From Rhizobium sp. CIAT894 (GTDB lineage: Bacteria; Pseudomonadota; Alphaproteobacteria; Rhizobiales; Rhizobiaceae): a stretch of 64,000 nucleotides of DNA. Positions 1 through 8,889 of the stretch are shown piece after piece; the first letter of the stretch is position 1; each line of letters starts with the position of its first letter. Made by a program: the position numbers and the translations under genes. The notes under the pieces are model-generated. The model had not been told where the DNA came from. It made no database searches and saw only the letters and a program-made list of their open reading frames with translations. The stretch spans positions 3,227,001-3,291,000 of the forward strand of contig NZ_CP020947.1 in assembly GCF_000172795.2 (NCBI RefSeq). The letters are read 5' to 3'.

Positions 1-2
1 CC

Positions 3-788
3 CACCCCGACAGCATCCTCGTCGACATCACCGGCACGCAAGGCTCCACCCCGCGCGAGGCCGGCGCCTATATGCTCGTCTCGCCAACCGCCCTCTGGGG
101 CACGATCGGCGGCGGGCAGTTCGAGTTCATGGCGATCGCGAATGCGCGGGAGATGCTGGCGGGAGTCGGCGGAACCGCCGCCATGGACATCCCGCTCGGC
201 CCGGAGATCGGCCAGTGCTGTGGCGGGCGCACGCAGTTGCGGTTTCGCCGGCTGACGCAGGCGTTGAAAGACGAACTCGAAGCGAGGCTTGCCGGCGAGA
301 TCGACAGCCTGCCGGAGGTCTATCTCTGCGGCGCCGGTCATGTCGGCCGGGCACTGGCGGCAGCTCTCGCGCCGCTGCCGCTTTCGGTAACAGTCGTCGA
401 AACTCGCAAGGAAGAACTCGCCAATCTGCCGGATGGAACCAAGACCCGGCTCGTGCCGATGCCCGAAGCGCTGGTGAAGGAGATTCCGGCCGGCGGCGCG
501 GTCGTCATCCTGACCCATGACCACGCGCTGGATTTCCTCATCGCCCGCGAAGCGCTTGAGAGAACCGATCTTGCCTATACCGGCATGATTGGTTCGGCGA
601 CCAAGCGCGCCACCTTCTCAAGCTGGCTTTCTCGTGAAGGCGGCGGCGAGCGCGGCTGGATAGAGCGGCTGACGCTGCCGATCGGCGGCTCGACGGTTAG
701 GGACAAGCGCCCCGAAGTGATCGCCGCCATGACCGCCGCCGAGATCCTGACGGCGCTTTCCGCCTACCGCATGCGCTCGTCCTCGTAA
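3..788 (+). CDS. xdhC: XdhC, xanthine dehydrogenase accessory protein (5' end outside window)
   Basis: The reading frame is open from base 3, and the first residues visible (…GSTPREAGAYMLV) are the conserved XdhC/CoxI N-terminal motif, so the true start lies upstream of the window. A Rossmann segment follows (VYLCGAGHVGRALA), then a conserved C-terminal core (YTGMIGSATKR, LPIGG). XdhC binds molybdenum cofactor, promotes its sulfuration and delivers it to xanthine dehydrogenase, which converts hypoxanthine and xanthine to urate. This fits the urate genes downstream. The xdhAB genes are presumably just upstream and are not visible. Its last 25 bases overlap the 3' end of the opposing DUF1127-like gene. 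Confidence 0.93.
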   Translation, partial: HPDSILVDITGTQGSTPREAGAYMLVSPTALWGTIGGGQFEFMAIANAREMLAGVGGTAAMDIPLGPEIGQCCGGRTQLRFRRLTQALKDELEARLAGEIDSLPEVYLCGAGHVGRALAAALAPLPLSVTVVETRKEELANLPDGTKTRLVPMPEALVKEIPAGGAVVILTHDHALDFLIAREALERTDLAYTGMIGSATKRATFSSWLSREGGGERGWIERLTLPIGGSTVRDKRPEVIAAMTAAEILTALSAYRMRSSS

Positions 789-967
789 TAGGGATCGCGT
801 CCGTCGAGAAAACCGAGGTCGCGTTTGACGCGATCCGGCATGGCATTGAGATCGAGCCGGGGCAGACGGCAGAAACGGTTGATAGTGCCAGCCAGCCGGG
901 CGGCAAGACGCGAAAAAACGCCGCCGCTCCGTGGCAATCGGCTCTCTTCGGCAACATGGCAATCCAT
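764..967 (-). CDS. Small DUF1127-like protein
   Basis: A 67-residue protein. The C-terminal half (LNAMPDRVKRDLGFLDGRD) resembles the short helical DUF1127/YjiS-like domain frequent in rhizobia, where a 'L..lpd...rDLGf' core is usual. The start is supported by a good ribosome site (GAGGTGATG) just upstream of the ATG at 967. Small arginine-rich DUF1127 proteins have been linked to RNA turnover and to phosphate or carbon metabolism in alphaproteobacteria, but nothing here assigns a specific job. It is transcribed away from the LysR gene at 1069 and runs 25 bases into the end of xdhC on the other strand. Confidence 0.62.
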   Translation of the reverse strand: MDCHVAEESRLPRSGGVFSRLAARLAGTINRFCRLPRLDLNAMPDRVKRDLGFLDGRDPYYEDERMR

Positions 968-1068
968 GACATCACCTCATTCGTTTGATGGTATGAGTTG
1001 CAGTCTGCCGCTAAAAATGCTGCAATTCCAATCGAACGACCGTCTGCCTGCATCAAGAGAACTTATCC

Positions 1069-1965
1069 ATGAAACTGTCGAAACAATTCCCGCTGAATGC
1101 GTTGCGCGTCTTCGAAGCCGCCGCCCGGCTCGGCAGTTTCACCAAGGCGGGTGGCGAACTCGGCATGACGCAGACGGCGGTCAGCTACCAGATCAAGCTC
1201 TTGGAGGAGAATGTCGGCGAGCCGCTCTTCCTACGTCGCCCCCGCCAGATCGTTCTGACGGAGACCGGCGAACGGCTGGCGCCGAAGGTGACTGAAGCCT
1301 TCGCCATGCTGCATGACGCGATGGCGACGGCGCGCGACAGTGTCGAAGGTACGCTCGCGATCAGCTCGACCCACACCTTCGCCTCGAAATGGCTGGCGCC
1401 GCGGCTCGGCTCTTTCCACCTGAAGCATCCGGCGATTGCGGTGCGCTTCCAGGCAACCGCAGACATCATCGATTTTACCCGCGAACAGATCGACGTCGGC
1501 ATCCGCTGGGGTGACGGTAACTGGCCTGGGCTGGTGCTGCACCGGCTGATGGGCCTGGAATTCACGCCGATGCTGAGCCCGAAGCTGGCGGAATCGGCAG
1601 GCGGCATCAAAGAGCCACGCGATCTCCTGAAGTTCGATCTCTTCGATGCCGGCGACATCTGGTGGAAACAATGGTTCGAGGCAGCCGGAGTCACGGAAAC
1701 GGATCTCGACCGGCGCCCGCGCAACCAGCTCGGCTCCCAGGCTGTGGAAGCCGATGCGGCGATGGCCGGCCACGGCGTCGCCATCCTCAACCCGGCTTTC
1801 TATGCGGGCGAGATCGCACTCGGCCGGCTCTATCAGCCCTTTGAGCTGACCCGCAGCGACGGCAAGGCCTATTGGCTCGTCTATCCTGACAATCGCCGTA
1901 ACGTGCCGAAGATCAAGGCCTTCCGCAACTGGATCCTCGAAGAGATGAAGGCGGCCGGGCATTAA
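1069..1965 (+). CDS. LysR-family transcriptional regulator, GcvA-like
   Basis: A 298-residue regulator of normal LysR length. An N-terminal winged helix-turn-helix spans about residues 5-65 (LRVFEAAARLGSFTKAGGEL, then TQTAVSYQIK), followed by the two-lobed substrate-binding domain. The opening 'PLNALRVFEAAARLGSFT' and 'YQIKLLEENVGEPLF' are typical of the GcvA subgroup. The divergent 100-bp gap to the DUF1127-like gene contains TTGCAG and CTGCAA half-sites about 16 bases apart, a possible operator. Its position between xdhC and puuD suggests, but does not prove, a role in purine catabolism. Confidence 0.9.
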   Translation: MKLSKQFPLNALRVFEAAARLGSFTKAGGELGMTQTAVSYQIKLLEENVGEPLFLRRPRQIVLTETGERLAPKVTEAFAMLHDAMATARDSVEGTLAISSTHTFASKWLAPRLGSFHLKHPAIAVRFQATADIIDFTREQIDVGIRWGDGNWPGLVLHRLMGLEFTPMLSPKLAESAGGIKEPRDLLKFDLFDAGDIWWKQWFEAAGVTETDLDRRPRNQLGSQAVEADAAMAGHGVAILNPAFYAGEIALGRLYQPFELTRSDGKAYWLVYPDNRRNVPKIKAFRNWILEEMKAAGH

Positions 1966-1979
1966 AGCCACGCGCATCA

Positions 1980-2001
1980 GGCCCGGCTCGCATACCGGGC
2001 C
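1980..2001. terminator. GC-rich hairpin between convergent genes
   Basis: A 7-bp perfect stem (GGCCCGG / CCGGGCC) with an 8-base loop lies between the end of the LysR gene and the end of the opposing small exported protein gene. There is no clear U-tract, so bidirectional termination is only plausible. Confidence 0.45.
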
Positions 2002-2016
2002 TTCCGTGCTCAGACA

Positions 2017-2349
2017 TCAATATCCCATCTCCGGCGCATAAAAACAGCGCGGCGTATCCTCGTTCGGGAACAGACAGAGATGATAGTCGTTGTCGCCCGA
2101 TTGCATCGCCTTCGTCATCGGCAGCAGGAAAACATGGGCATGCGTGACCAGCCGGTGGTCGCCCGGCAGCAAGGTTACACGATATCCACCCGGCGTCACC
2201 GCCACGCTTTTCGAAGGGATCATCTGGCAATCGCCATTATGACTGTCGCCATTGCAACAATAGGGGTCGTAACTCCACCCCGTGGGTGCGTCGTGAGCCG
2301 TGGCCAGCGACGCATACGCAATCATCACACACGTCAGAATACTGCGCAT
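2017..2349 (-). CDS. Small exported cysteine-containing protein, unknown function
   Basis: A 110-residue protein with a short signal peptide (hydrophobic stretch about residues 3-17, probable cleavage near ATA-HD). The mature part has several cysteines (SYDPYCCNGDSHNGDC, LCLF, RCFY) and a HAHVF stretch, suggesting disulfides or metal contact in the periplasm. I recognise similar 'CCN.DSHNGDC' proteins as hypothetical in rhizobia but know no function. It lies between the LysR gene and puuD on the opposite strand to both. Confidence 0.62.
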   Translation of the reverse strand: MRSILTCVMIAYASLATAHDAPTGWSYDPYCCNGDSHNGDCQMIPSKSVAVTPGGYRVTLLPGDHRLVTHAHVFLLPMTKAMQSGDNDYHLCLFPNEDTPRCFYAPEMGY

Positions 2350-2637
2350 GGCATCTTCTCCGTCGATGAATGCGCCGCCGACGATCTAATTGTTCTTATT
2401 TATTCCGGCGGCCTGCAACATAACTGTAATCGAGGCATCGTAGTTTCAAGATCCGCTGAATTAGCAGATCGAGTATAAGTCGGGGATAATGCACAGCCTT
2501 CTCGGCAGCTTTTAGGCACGCAACAACAGATCGGCGGTCCGGCCACGATCGACAGCTTTGACCAAACTCAATCTCCTCTTCCCTCCCCGCAAGAATTTCC
2601 GCAATGTCACGAGTCGGAGGAAGACAAGGGGAACTCG

Positions 2638-3876
2638 ATGTATGAATATGCCATAGCATGTGAATGGCTCGCCTTCGCGGCGCGCTGGTTCCATGTCGTT
2701 ACCGCGATCGCCTGGATCGGATCGTCCTTCTATTTCATCGCGCTCGATCTCGGACTGGTCAAACGCCCGCATCTGCCGCCCGGCGCCTATGGCGAGGAAT
2801 GGCAGGTCCATGGCGGCGGCTTCTATCATATCCAGAAATATCTGGTGGCGCCGGCTCAGATGCCGGAACACCTGACCTGGTTCAAATACGAGAGCTATTT
2901 CACCTGGATTTCAGGTTTTCTGATGCTCTGCATCGTCTATTACGGCGGCGCCGACCTCTTCCTCATCGACCGGCATGTGCTCGATATCAGCCCGCCCGTC
3001 GCCATCCTGATCTCGCTGGCATCGCTGGCCTTTGGCTGGATCGTCTACGACCTGCTGTGCAAATCGCCGCTCGGGCGCAACACCTGGGGCCTGATGGCGG
3101 TGCTCTACGTCGTGCTCGTCTTCATGGCCTGGGGCTATACGCAGCTTTTCACCGGCCGCGCCGCCTTCCTGCATCTCGGCGCCTTCACCGCGACGATCAT
3201 GTCGGCCAACGTCTTCATGATCATCATCCCCAACCAGAAGATCGTCGTTGCCGATCTGATCGCCGGCCGCACGCCCGATCCCAAATACGGGCAGATCGCC
3301 AAGCAGCGCTCACTGCACAACAACTACCTGACACTGCCCGTCATCTTCTTCATGCTGTCGAACCACTATCCGCTGGCCTTCGGCACGGCGTTCAACTGGG
3401 TGATCGCCGCGCTCGTCTTCCTGATGGGCGTCACCATCCGCCATTGGTTCAACACCACCCATGCAAGGAAAGGCCGGCCGACCTGGACCTGGATCGTCAC
3501 CGTCATCCTCTTCATCCTGATCATGTGGCTTTCGACCGTGCCGAAGCAACTCACCGGCGAGACCGATGCGGCGGCTGTCGCGCCAGCCTTCCAGCAATTT
3601 GCCGGCGATCCGCATTTTCCCGCCGTCAAGCAGCTGGTCTCCACGCGCTGTTCCATGTGCCACGCGGCCGAGCCCGCCTATGAGGGTATCGTGCGGCCGC
3701 CGAAGGGCGTGATGCTCGAAAACGACGCGGAAATCGCCGCCCATGCCCGAGAAATCTATATACAGGCAGGCCGCAGCCATGCCATGCCGCCGGGCAACGT
3801 GACCGATATCACGCCGGACGAACGCAGGCTGCTCGTCGCCTGGTTCGAAAGCGCAGTCGAAGGCAAGAAACAATGA
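2638..3876 (+). CDS. puuD: Urate hydroxylase PuuD (membrane urate oxidase with cytochrome c domain)
   Basis: A 412-residue protein. Residues 1 to about 300 form a multi-span membrane domain (urate oxidase N-terminal / DUF989). The C-terminal 80 residues are a cytochrome c domain with haem motif C338-S-M-C341-H342 and a probable axial methionine at M383 (SHAMPPG). PuuD-type proteins oxidise urate to 5-hydroxyisourate, passing electrons to the respiratory chain instead of making peroxide like soluble uricase. It overlaps guaD by 4 bases (ATGA), so the two are translationally coupled. It would feed UraH, encoded at about 16 kb. Confidence 0.95.
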   Translation: MYEYAIACEWLAFAARWFHVVTAIAWIGSSFYFIALDLGLVKRPHLPPGAYGEEWQVHGGGFYHIQKYLVAPAQMPEHLTWFKYESYFTWISGFLMLCIVYYGGADLFLIDRHVLDISPPVAILISLASLAFGWIVYDLLCKSPLGRNTWGLMAVLYVVLVFMAWGYTQLFTGRAAFLHLGAFTATIMSANVFMIIIPNQKIVVADLIAGRTPDPKYGQIAKQRSLHNNYLTLPVIFFMLSNHYPLAFGTAFNWVIAALVFLMGVTIRHWFNTTHARKGRPTWTWIVTVILFILIMWLSTVPKQLTGETDAAAVAPAFQQFAGDPHFPAVKQLVSTRCSMCHAAEPAYEGIVRPPKGVMLENDAEIAAHAREIYIQAGRSHAMPPGNVTDITPDERRLLVAWFESAVEGKKQ

Positions 3877-5180
3877 CGACGACACTTCTCCGCGGCCGCC
3901 TCCTCTCTTTTCATCGCGCGCCGCTGAGCCTCGCCGACAGCCAGAGTTATCTCTACGAGGAAGACGGCGGCCTGCTGATCGAGGACGGGCTGATCGTAGC
4001 AGTCGGCTCCTATGCCAACGTCAAGGCGAAAGCCGCCGAAGGCACGGCCGAGATCGACCATCGCCCACATCTGATCATGCCTGGCTTCATCGACATGCAT
4101 CTGCATTTTCCGCAGATGCAGGTGATCGCCTCCTATGCCGCCAATCTGCTCGAATGGCTGAACACCTATACTTTTCCCGAGGAATGCCGTTTCGTCGAAA
4201 GCGCGCATGCTGAAAGGATCGCCACCCATTTCTACGACGAACTGATCCGCCACGGCACGACGACAGCGGTCGCCTATTGCTCCGTGCACAAGACCTCGGC
4301 CGACGCCTTCTTCGCCGAGGCGATGAAGCGCAACATGCGCATGGTCGGCGGCAAGGTGATGATGGACCGCAACGCCCCGCAGGGTCTGCTCGACACGCCC
4401 GAGATGGGTTACGACGAGACCCGCCAGGTGATAGCCGACTGGCACGGCAAGGGCCGCAACCATGTCGCCATCACCCCGCGCTTCGCCATCACCTCGACCC
4501 CGGCGCAGATGGAAGCGACTGCAGCGCTCGCCCGAGAATTTCCCGACCTGCACATCCAAACGCATCTTTCGGAAAATCACGACGAGATCAAATTCACCTG
4601 CGAACTCTATCCGGATGTGATCGACTATACCGACATCTATGCCCGTTACGGTCTGCTCGGGCCGAAAAGCCTCTTCGGCCATGCCATCCACCTGTCCGAG
4701 CGTGAAGCCGATGCCATGAGCGAGACGGGTTCCGTCGCCGTCCACTGCCCAACCTCGAACCTCTTCCTCGGCTCCGGCCTGTTTCCGTTGAAGGCATTGG
4801 CGCGCCGCGAAAAGCCGGTCCGCATCGGTGTCGCCACAGATATCGGCGGCGGCTCCAGCTATTCGATGCTGAGGACGATGGACGAGGCCTACAAGATCCA
4901 GCAGCTGCTCGGCGAACGGCTGAACCCGTTGGAAAGCTATTACCTGATGACGCGCGGCAACGCCGAGGCGCTGTCGCTCGCCGACCGGATCGGCACGCTG
5001 GACCCCGGCACCGAAGCCGATCTCGTCGTCCTCGACGCGGCGGCGACCCCGGCCATGGCGTTGAAGATGGAAGCGGTGAAGACGCTGCCCGAGGAACTTT
5101 TCCTGCTGCAGACGATGGGCGACGACAGGGCGGTCGTCGAGACCTATGTGGCGGGGCTAGCCTTGAAAAAGAACCTTTAG
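3873..5180 (+). CDS. guaD: Guanine deaminase
   Basis: A 435-residue amidohydrolase. It shows the metal-binding HxH after 'PGFIDMHLHFPQ', a histidine in 'QTHLSENHDE', another in 'FGHAIHLSE', and the active-site aspartate in 'ATDIGGGSSYSM', all as in GuaD. It converts guanine to xanthine and ammonia, supplying xanthine dehydrogenase. The ATGA overlap with puuD indicates one transcript. A long shadow frame of this gene is open on the other strand and is ignored. Confidence 0.95.
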   Translation: MTTTLLRGRLLSFHRAPLSLADSQSYLYEEDGGLLIEDGLIVAVGSYANVKAKAAEGTAEIDHRPHLIMPGFIDMHLHFPQMQVIASYAANLLEWLNTYTFPEECRFVESAHAERIATHFYDELIRHGTTTAVAYCSVHKTSADAFFAEAMKRNMRMVGGKVMMDRNAPQGLLDTPEMGYDETRQVIADWHGKGRNHVAITPRFAITSTPAQMEATAALAREFPDLHIQTHLSENHDEIKFTCELYPDVIDYTDIYARYGLLGPKSLFGHAIHLSEREADAMSETGSVAVHCPTSNLFLGSGLFPLKALARREKPVRIGVATDIGGGSSYSMLRTMDEAYKIQQLLGERLNPLESYYLMTRGNAEALSLADRIGTLDPGTEADLVVLDAAATPAMALKMEAVKTLPEELFLLQTMGDDRAVVETYVAGLALKKNL

Positions 5181-5232
5181 CGAACTTGCAAAAATCTGCC
5201 GATCTTCCCATACTTCTCCAAGGAGATAGCCT

Positions 5233-5493
5233 ATGGACCTGACCGTTTCATTGCCCGATGAGCTGGCGAGCTACATCAAGAGAAAGATCGATTCCGGCGG
5301 TTACAGCTCTTCGAGCGATGTCGTGAGCGAAGCCCTTCGGCTGCTGGAAGAGCGCGACAGCACCAAAGCCCGCGAGACCGAACGCCTGCGCAATGCATGG
5401 CAGGAGGGAATGAAAAGTGGCGATTTCGCCCCTCTGGACATCGATGCCGTAAAAGCTGAAGGGCGCCGGCGATTTTCAGGATCAAAAACCTGA
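5233..5493 (+). CDS. parD: ParD-family antitoxin (ribbon-helix-helix)
   Basis: An 86-residue protein with the ParD/CopG N-terminal fold: LTVSLPDELASYIKRKI gives the DNA-binding strand and helix, then 'SGGYSSSSDVVSEALRLLEE', a classic ParD signature. A ribosome site (AAGGAG) sits 9 bases before the ATG. The parE toxin starts 3 bases after its stop codon. It should neutralise ParE and autorepress the operon. The module lies between guaD and lldD. Confidence 0.9.
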   Translation: MDLTVSLPDELASYIKRKIDSGGYSSSSDVVSEALRLLEERDSTKARETERLRNAWQEGMKSGDFAPLDIDAVKAEGRRRFSGSKT

Positions 5494-5496
5494 TCG

Positions 5497-5796
5497 ATGG
5501 CCACGGTTCTCTATTCGAGCCGCGCCCGCGCGGATATGCTGGACCTGTGGCTATGGATTGCCGAAAAGAGCGGCCCACCAATAGCCGATACCATGATAGA
5601 CCGCATCGAACGGCGCATTTCTTCGCTCGAACGACATCCTCAGATGGGTCCCAAGCGACCTGCGATCGCCAGGGATGCCCGGGCCCTGGTGGTTGAAAGA
5701 TGGCTTGTTCTTTACTCCTGCGATAGCACTGATGTTCATATCGTGCGCATCATCGATGGAGCCAGCGACCTTCGCGATATTAGCTGGGAGGAATAA
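5497..5796 (+). CDS. parE: ParE/RelE-family toxin
   Basis: A 99-residue protein with the ParE layout: an N-terminal strand (TVLYSSRARADMLDLWLWIA), a two-helix hairpin (IDRIERRISSLERHPQMGPKRP) and C-terminal strands (WLVLYSCDSTDVHIVRIIDG, then ASDL). ParE toxins inhibit DNA gyrase or otherwise block growth. No truncation is evident, in contrast to the second parE in this window at about 21.8 kb. It is coupled to the preceding parD. Confidence 0.9.
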   Translation: MATVLYSSRARADMLDLWLWIAEKSGPPIADTMIDRIERRISSLERHPQMGPKRPAIARDARALVVERWLVLYSCDSTDVHIVRIIDGASDLRDISWEE

Positions 5797-5901
5797 TCGC
5801 TTTTCCGCATCGCCGCCGCTGAGGACCTTCGAATTCCCCTCACACTCCCGCGAATTCCATGTTACGCCGGATAGCCGCATTCAGATGTGAAGGTTCAATT
5901 C

Positions 5902-7044
5902 ATGGCCACTCCGCTCACCATCGCCGATCTGAAGAAGCTCGCACGGCGCCGTGTGCCGAAAATGTTCTTCGATTATGCGGATTCGGGCGCCTGGACGGAA
6001 TCCACTTATCAGGCGAATGAGAGCGATTTCAGCCGGATCAAACTGCGCCAGCGGGTGATGGTCGACATGACCGACCGCACGCTGGAAACGACGATGATCG
6101 GCCAGAAAGTGTCGATGCCGGTAGCCATGGCACCGACCGGCCTGACCGGCATGCAGCATGCCGATGGCGAGATGCTGGCGGCGCGTGCCGCCGAGGAGTT
6201 CGGCGTTCCCTTCACGCTTTCGACGATGAGCATCTGCTCGATCGAGGACGTCGCTTCGGTGACGACGCGCCCCTTCTGGTTCCAGCTCTATGTGATGCGG
6301 GACAAGGATTTCGTCCTCGGCCTGATCAACCGCGCCAAGGCCGCCGGATGCTCGGCGCTGGTGCTGACGGCCGATCTGCAGATCCTCGGCCAGCGCCACA
6401 AGGACCTGCGCAACGGCCTGTCTGCGCCACCGAGATTCACCCCGAAACATCTTTGGCAGATGGCGACCCGGCCCTTCTGGTGCCTGGATATGCTGCAGAC
6501 CAAGCGCCGCACCTTCGGCAACATCATCGGTCATGCGAAAAATGTCTCCAGCATCACCTCGCTCGCCGCATGGACGCACGCACAGTTCGACCCCCGGCTC
6601 TCCTGGGCCGATGTCGCCTGGATCAAGGAACAATGGGGCGGACCGCTGATCATCAAGGGCATCCTCGATCCGGAGGATGCGAGGGCAGCGGCCGATACCG
6701 GCGCCGATGCGATCATCGTCTCCAATCATGGCGGCCGCCAGCTCGATGGCGCCCCCTCCTCGATCAGCATGCTGCCTGCGGTCGTCGATGCTGTCGGCGA
6801 CCGCATCGAAGTCCATCTCGACGGCGGCATCCGCTCCGGCCAGGATGTGCTGAAGGCCGTGGCGCTCGGCGCCAAGGGCACTTATATCGGCCGCCCCTTC
6901 CTCTATGGCCTCGGCGCCATGGGCAAGGAAGGTGTGTCGCTGGCGCTCTCCATCATTCGCAAGGAGATGGACATCACCATGGCGCTCTGCGGCAAGCGCG
7001 ACATCAACGACGTGAACGCATCGATCATATCAGGGCGCGGCTGA
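5902..7044 (+). CDS. lldD: L-lactate dehydrogenase (FMN-dependent, LldD type)
   Basis: A 380-residue FMN alpha-hydroxy-acid oxidase. It opens with 'TIADLKKLARRRVPKMFFDY', the family's start. The catalytic histidine-arginine motif is 'VSNHGGRQLDGAPSS', and the FMN phosphate loop is 'LDGGIRSGQDVLKAVALGAK'. It oxidises L-lactate to pyruvate, passing electrons to quinones. The start is the ATG at 5902, preceded by GAAGG; an in-frame GTG at 5887 has less support. It appears to be a single-gene unit. Confidence 0.92.
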   Translation: MATPLTIADLKKLARRRVPKMFFDYADSGAWTESTYQANESDFSRIKLRQRVMVDMTDRTLETTMIGQKVSMPVAMAPTGLTGMQHADGEMLAARAAEEFGVPFTLSTMSICSIEDVASVTTRPFWFQLYVMRDKDFVLGLINRAKAAGCSALVLTADLQILGQRHKDLRNGLSAPPRFTPKHLWQMATRPFWCLDMLQTKRRTFGNIIGHAKNVSSITSLAAWTHAQFDPRLSWADVAWIKEQWGGPLIIKGILDPEDARAAADTGADAIIVSNHGGRQLDGAPSSISMLPAVVDAVGDRIEVHLDGGIRSGQDVLKAVALGAKGTYIGRPFLYGLGAMGKEGVSLALSIIRKEMDITMALCGKRDINDVNASIISGRG

Positions 7045-7113
7045 GAGAAATCGGCAAGGGCTGGACGCCTGACGGCGTCGGCAGGACCTGTGATATACGC
7101 AGCCGCATGCGTA

Positions 7114-7554
7114 TCAGCACAGCGGCTGGCCGTCGCCCGCAGTGAACAGAAGGATCGCAAAAATCACGAGACAGGCGGCGAGCGCCAAACGCTGCCGCCA
7201 GACGATGCGGCGCGATCCGGCAATCCGCATATCGAGGCCACGCGGTGTCCTATCAGGCTTACGAAGCTGCATTCGAGACAGCAGGTCGTCGACGGCGGCA
7301 AGACCGGCGGCCTCCGTCTCGTGGCTCGACGCGAGGCGAAACAGCAGCGCATCGAAGAGGAGATGGACCGCCAGCGCAAGGACGATCAGACAGAAAACCA
7401 CCATCAAGAGCCAGCCGAGCGATGGAGCGAAGCCGCGACATCCCGCGGTGATCGGGCCGGCGATCAGTGGCAACAACGCCGTCAGCCCGCAGCAGATCGA
7501 ATTGCCGCCGAGATTTCGTGCCGCTGCCGAGGCCGTGCTATTCCACTGCGTCAT
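7114..7554 (-). CDS. Small membrane protein, last gene of ynb-like cluster
   Basis: A 146-residue protein with three hydrophobic stretches (GLTALLPLIAGPITAG; WLLMVVFCLIVLALAVHLLF; LALAACLVIFAILLF) and a basic linker. The start at 7554 overlaps the stop of the PAP2/phosphatase gene as ATGA, so it is translated with it. I do not recognise the family. Position and coupling suggest a partner in the same lipid-modifying pathway. The frame is open further upstream, but the extra N-terminus does not look like protein. Confidence 0.6.
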   Translation of the reverse strand: MTQWNSTASAAARNLGGNSICCGLTALLPLIAGPITAGCRGFAPSLGWLLMVVFCLIVLALAVHLLFDALLFRLASSHETEAAGLAAVDDLLSRMQLRKPDRTPRGLDMRIAGSRRIVWRQRLALAACLVIFAILLFTAGDGQPLC

Positions 7555-8879
7555 TGCAGGCCCTCCGTCACGGCATGGATGCTTTCCGCGGGCAGATGAA
7601 CACGCCGCCCTGCCCGTTCGATCAACCGCACGGCTTCGACTGGATCTTCGCAACGCCGGCTGATGAGCAGCCAACGCGCGATGACCCAGGCGCTGCGCTG
7701 GAAGCCCAACGCACAGCAGACGAGAACCGGCCCCTGCTGGCGCGCAGCCTCGATGACATCAGCCGCGGCAAGCGTCTGGATCTCGTCGAGGGCTATAAGG
7801 TCAAGGGTCGGAAAGCTGCACCAGCGTGCGTGCGTCCCGCTCGGGCGTGGAAGTTCACCGGCCATGTCGATCACCGTGGCAAAACGGTCGGCTTCATGGC
7901 GATGCGGAAAACGGCCGAGATGGACGCCATCGGCAATCGCCACCGATGCCGGCATTCTCCGGGTCCAGAGCCGAATGTTGATGTGGGCGCCGAGCCGGTA
8001 GGGTGCCAGCAACCAGCGGCTGGCGAGCGTGACCCGGCCATCGACGCGTTTCTGGAAGATCTGCGGACCGGCGCCGAAATATCCGAGCGCGACAATCGCC
8101 AGCGCAACAGCCGGCCAGAGCAACAGCAGCGCTGCCGCCGATAGAGGAGTGCAGAGCGCTGCAAGGCCGAGAAATACGACGGCGCCGCAGAGATAATAGA
8201 TGCCGAGACGGCGCGACTTCGGATCGCCGCTCATTGCAAAATTCGCAAGAGGCGAACCGGCATCGCGCGGAAAAAGCCAGGCAGCAAACAGGCCGAGCAG
8301 CATGCCGGTCGGTATGTCGATGACGTGATGCTGCCACGTGGTCAGCACCGAGGCACCGATCAGGAAGCACCAGGCGTGCCAGGCAAGCCGTGCCCTCTGC
8401 GGCAGCCGGCCGCGCAGATGGTCCCAGATCACCACCAGCAGCGCGATATGCAGCGACGGCGCCTGGTTGAACGGTTTATCGAAGCCGCCGAGCACGGCGA
8501 ACATGAAACCGGGCAGGCCGCTCGTTGCCGGCCGCACGAAGGTCGCTTCGAGCGGAAACGCGATAAAACAGGCGACCGCTATTAACTGGATCGTCAGATA
8601 GCGTCTCGCCAGCCTATCGACATCCCGCGGCGTCGCGTTGATGAACAGGCAGAGCCCGTAGAACAGGTTGATCGACCAATAGGGAATGATCGTCCATGCG
8701 AAGAACGGAATAGCGCTTTCCCATGCGAAGGCGACGTTCGGCACATGGACGCGTTGCGATGCCAGCCAATTGGCGCTGCCATAGCTCAGATAGAAGAACG
8801 GCGCCAGGAAGGCGAGCCAGAGCGCCGCCCGCTTCAGGACCGGCGCTGTCTGGGAAAGAGTAGAACGTACCTGCCCCAA
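7551..8879 (-). CDS. ynbD: PAP2 phosphatase fused to dual-specificity phosphatase (YnbD-like)
   Basis: A 442-residue protein. The N-terminal ~280 residues are a multi-span PAP2 (type 2 phosphatidic acid phosphatase) domain with 'NQAPSLHIA' and 'TTWQHHVIDIPTG', its second and third catalytic motifs. The C-terminal ~150 residues are a cysteine phosphatase with the Cx5R loop C-ALGFQ-R ('VLVCCALGFQRSAWV'). This two-domain layout and length match E. coli YnbD (about 430 residues). It probably dephosphorylates a lipid or isoprenoid phosphate at the inner membrane. It lies 10 bases downstream of the hydrolase/methyltransferase gene. Confidence 0.85.
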   Translation of the reverse strand: MGQVRSTLSQTAPVLKRAALWLAFLAPFFYLSYGSANWLASQRVHVPNVAFAWESAIPFFAWTIIPYWSINLFYGLCLFINATPRDVDRLARRYLTIQLIAVACFIAFPLEATFVRPATSGLPGFMFAVLGGFDKPFNQAPSLHIALLVVIWDHLRGRLPQRARLAWHAWCFLIGASVLTTWQHHVIDIPTGMLLGLFAAWLFPRDAGSPLANFAMSGDPKSRRLGIYYLCGAVVFLGLAALCTPLSAAALLLLWPAVALAIVALGYFGAGPQIFQKRVDGRVTLASRWLLAPYRLGAHINIRLWTRRMPASVAIADGVHLGRFPHRHEADRFATVIDMAGELPRPSGTHARWCSFPTLDLIALDEIQTLAAADVIEAARQQGPVLVCCALGFQRSAWVIARWLLISRRCEDPVEAVRLIERAGRRVHLPAESIHAVTEGLQ

Positions 8880-8889
8880 GGCTTTGCCC

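Noticed and set aside
5497..5796. Treating the first parE as degraded like the second
   Set aside because: All ParE elements are present in one frame from an ATG adjacent to the parD stop.
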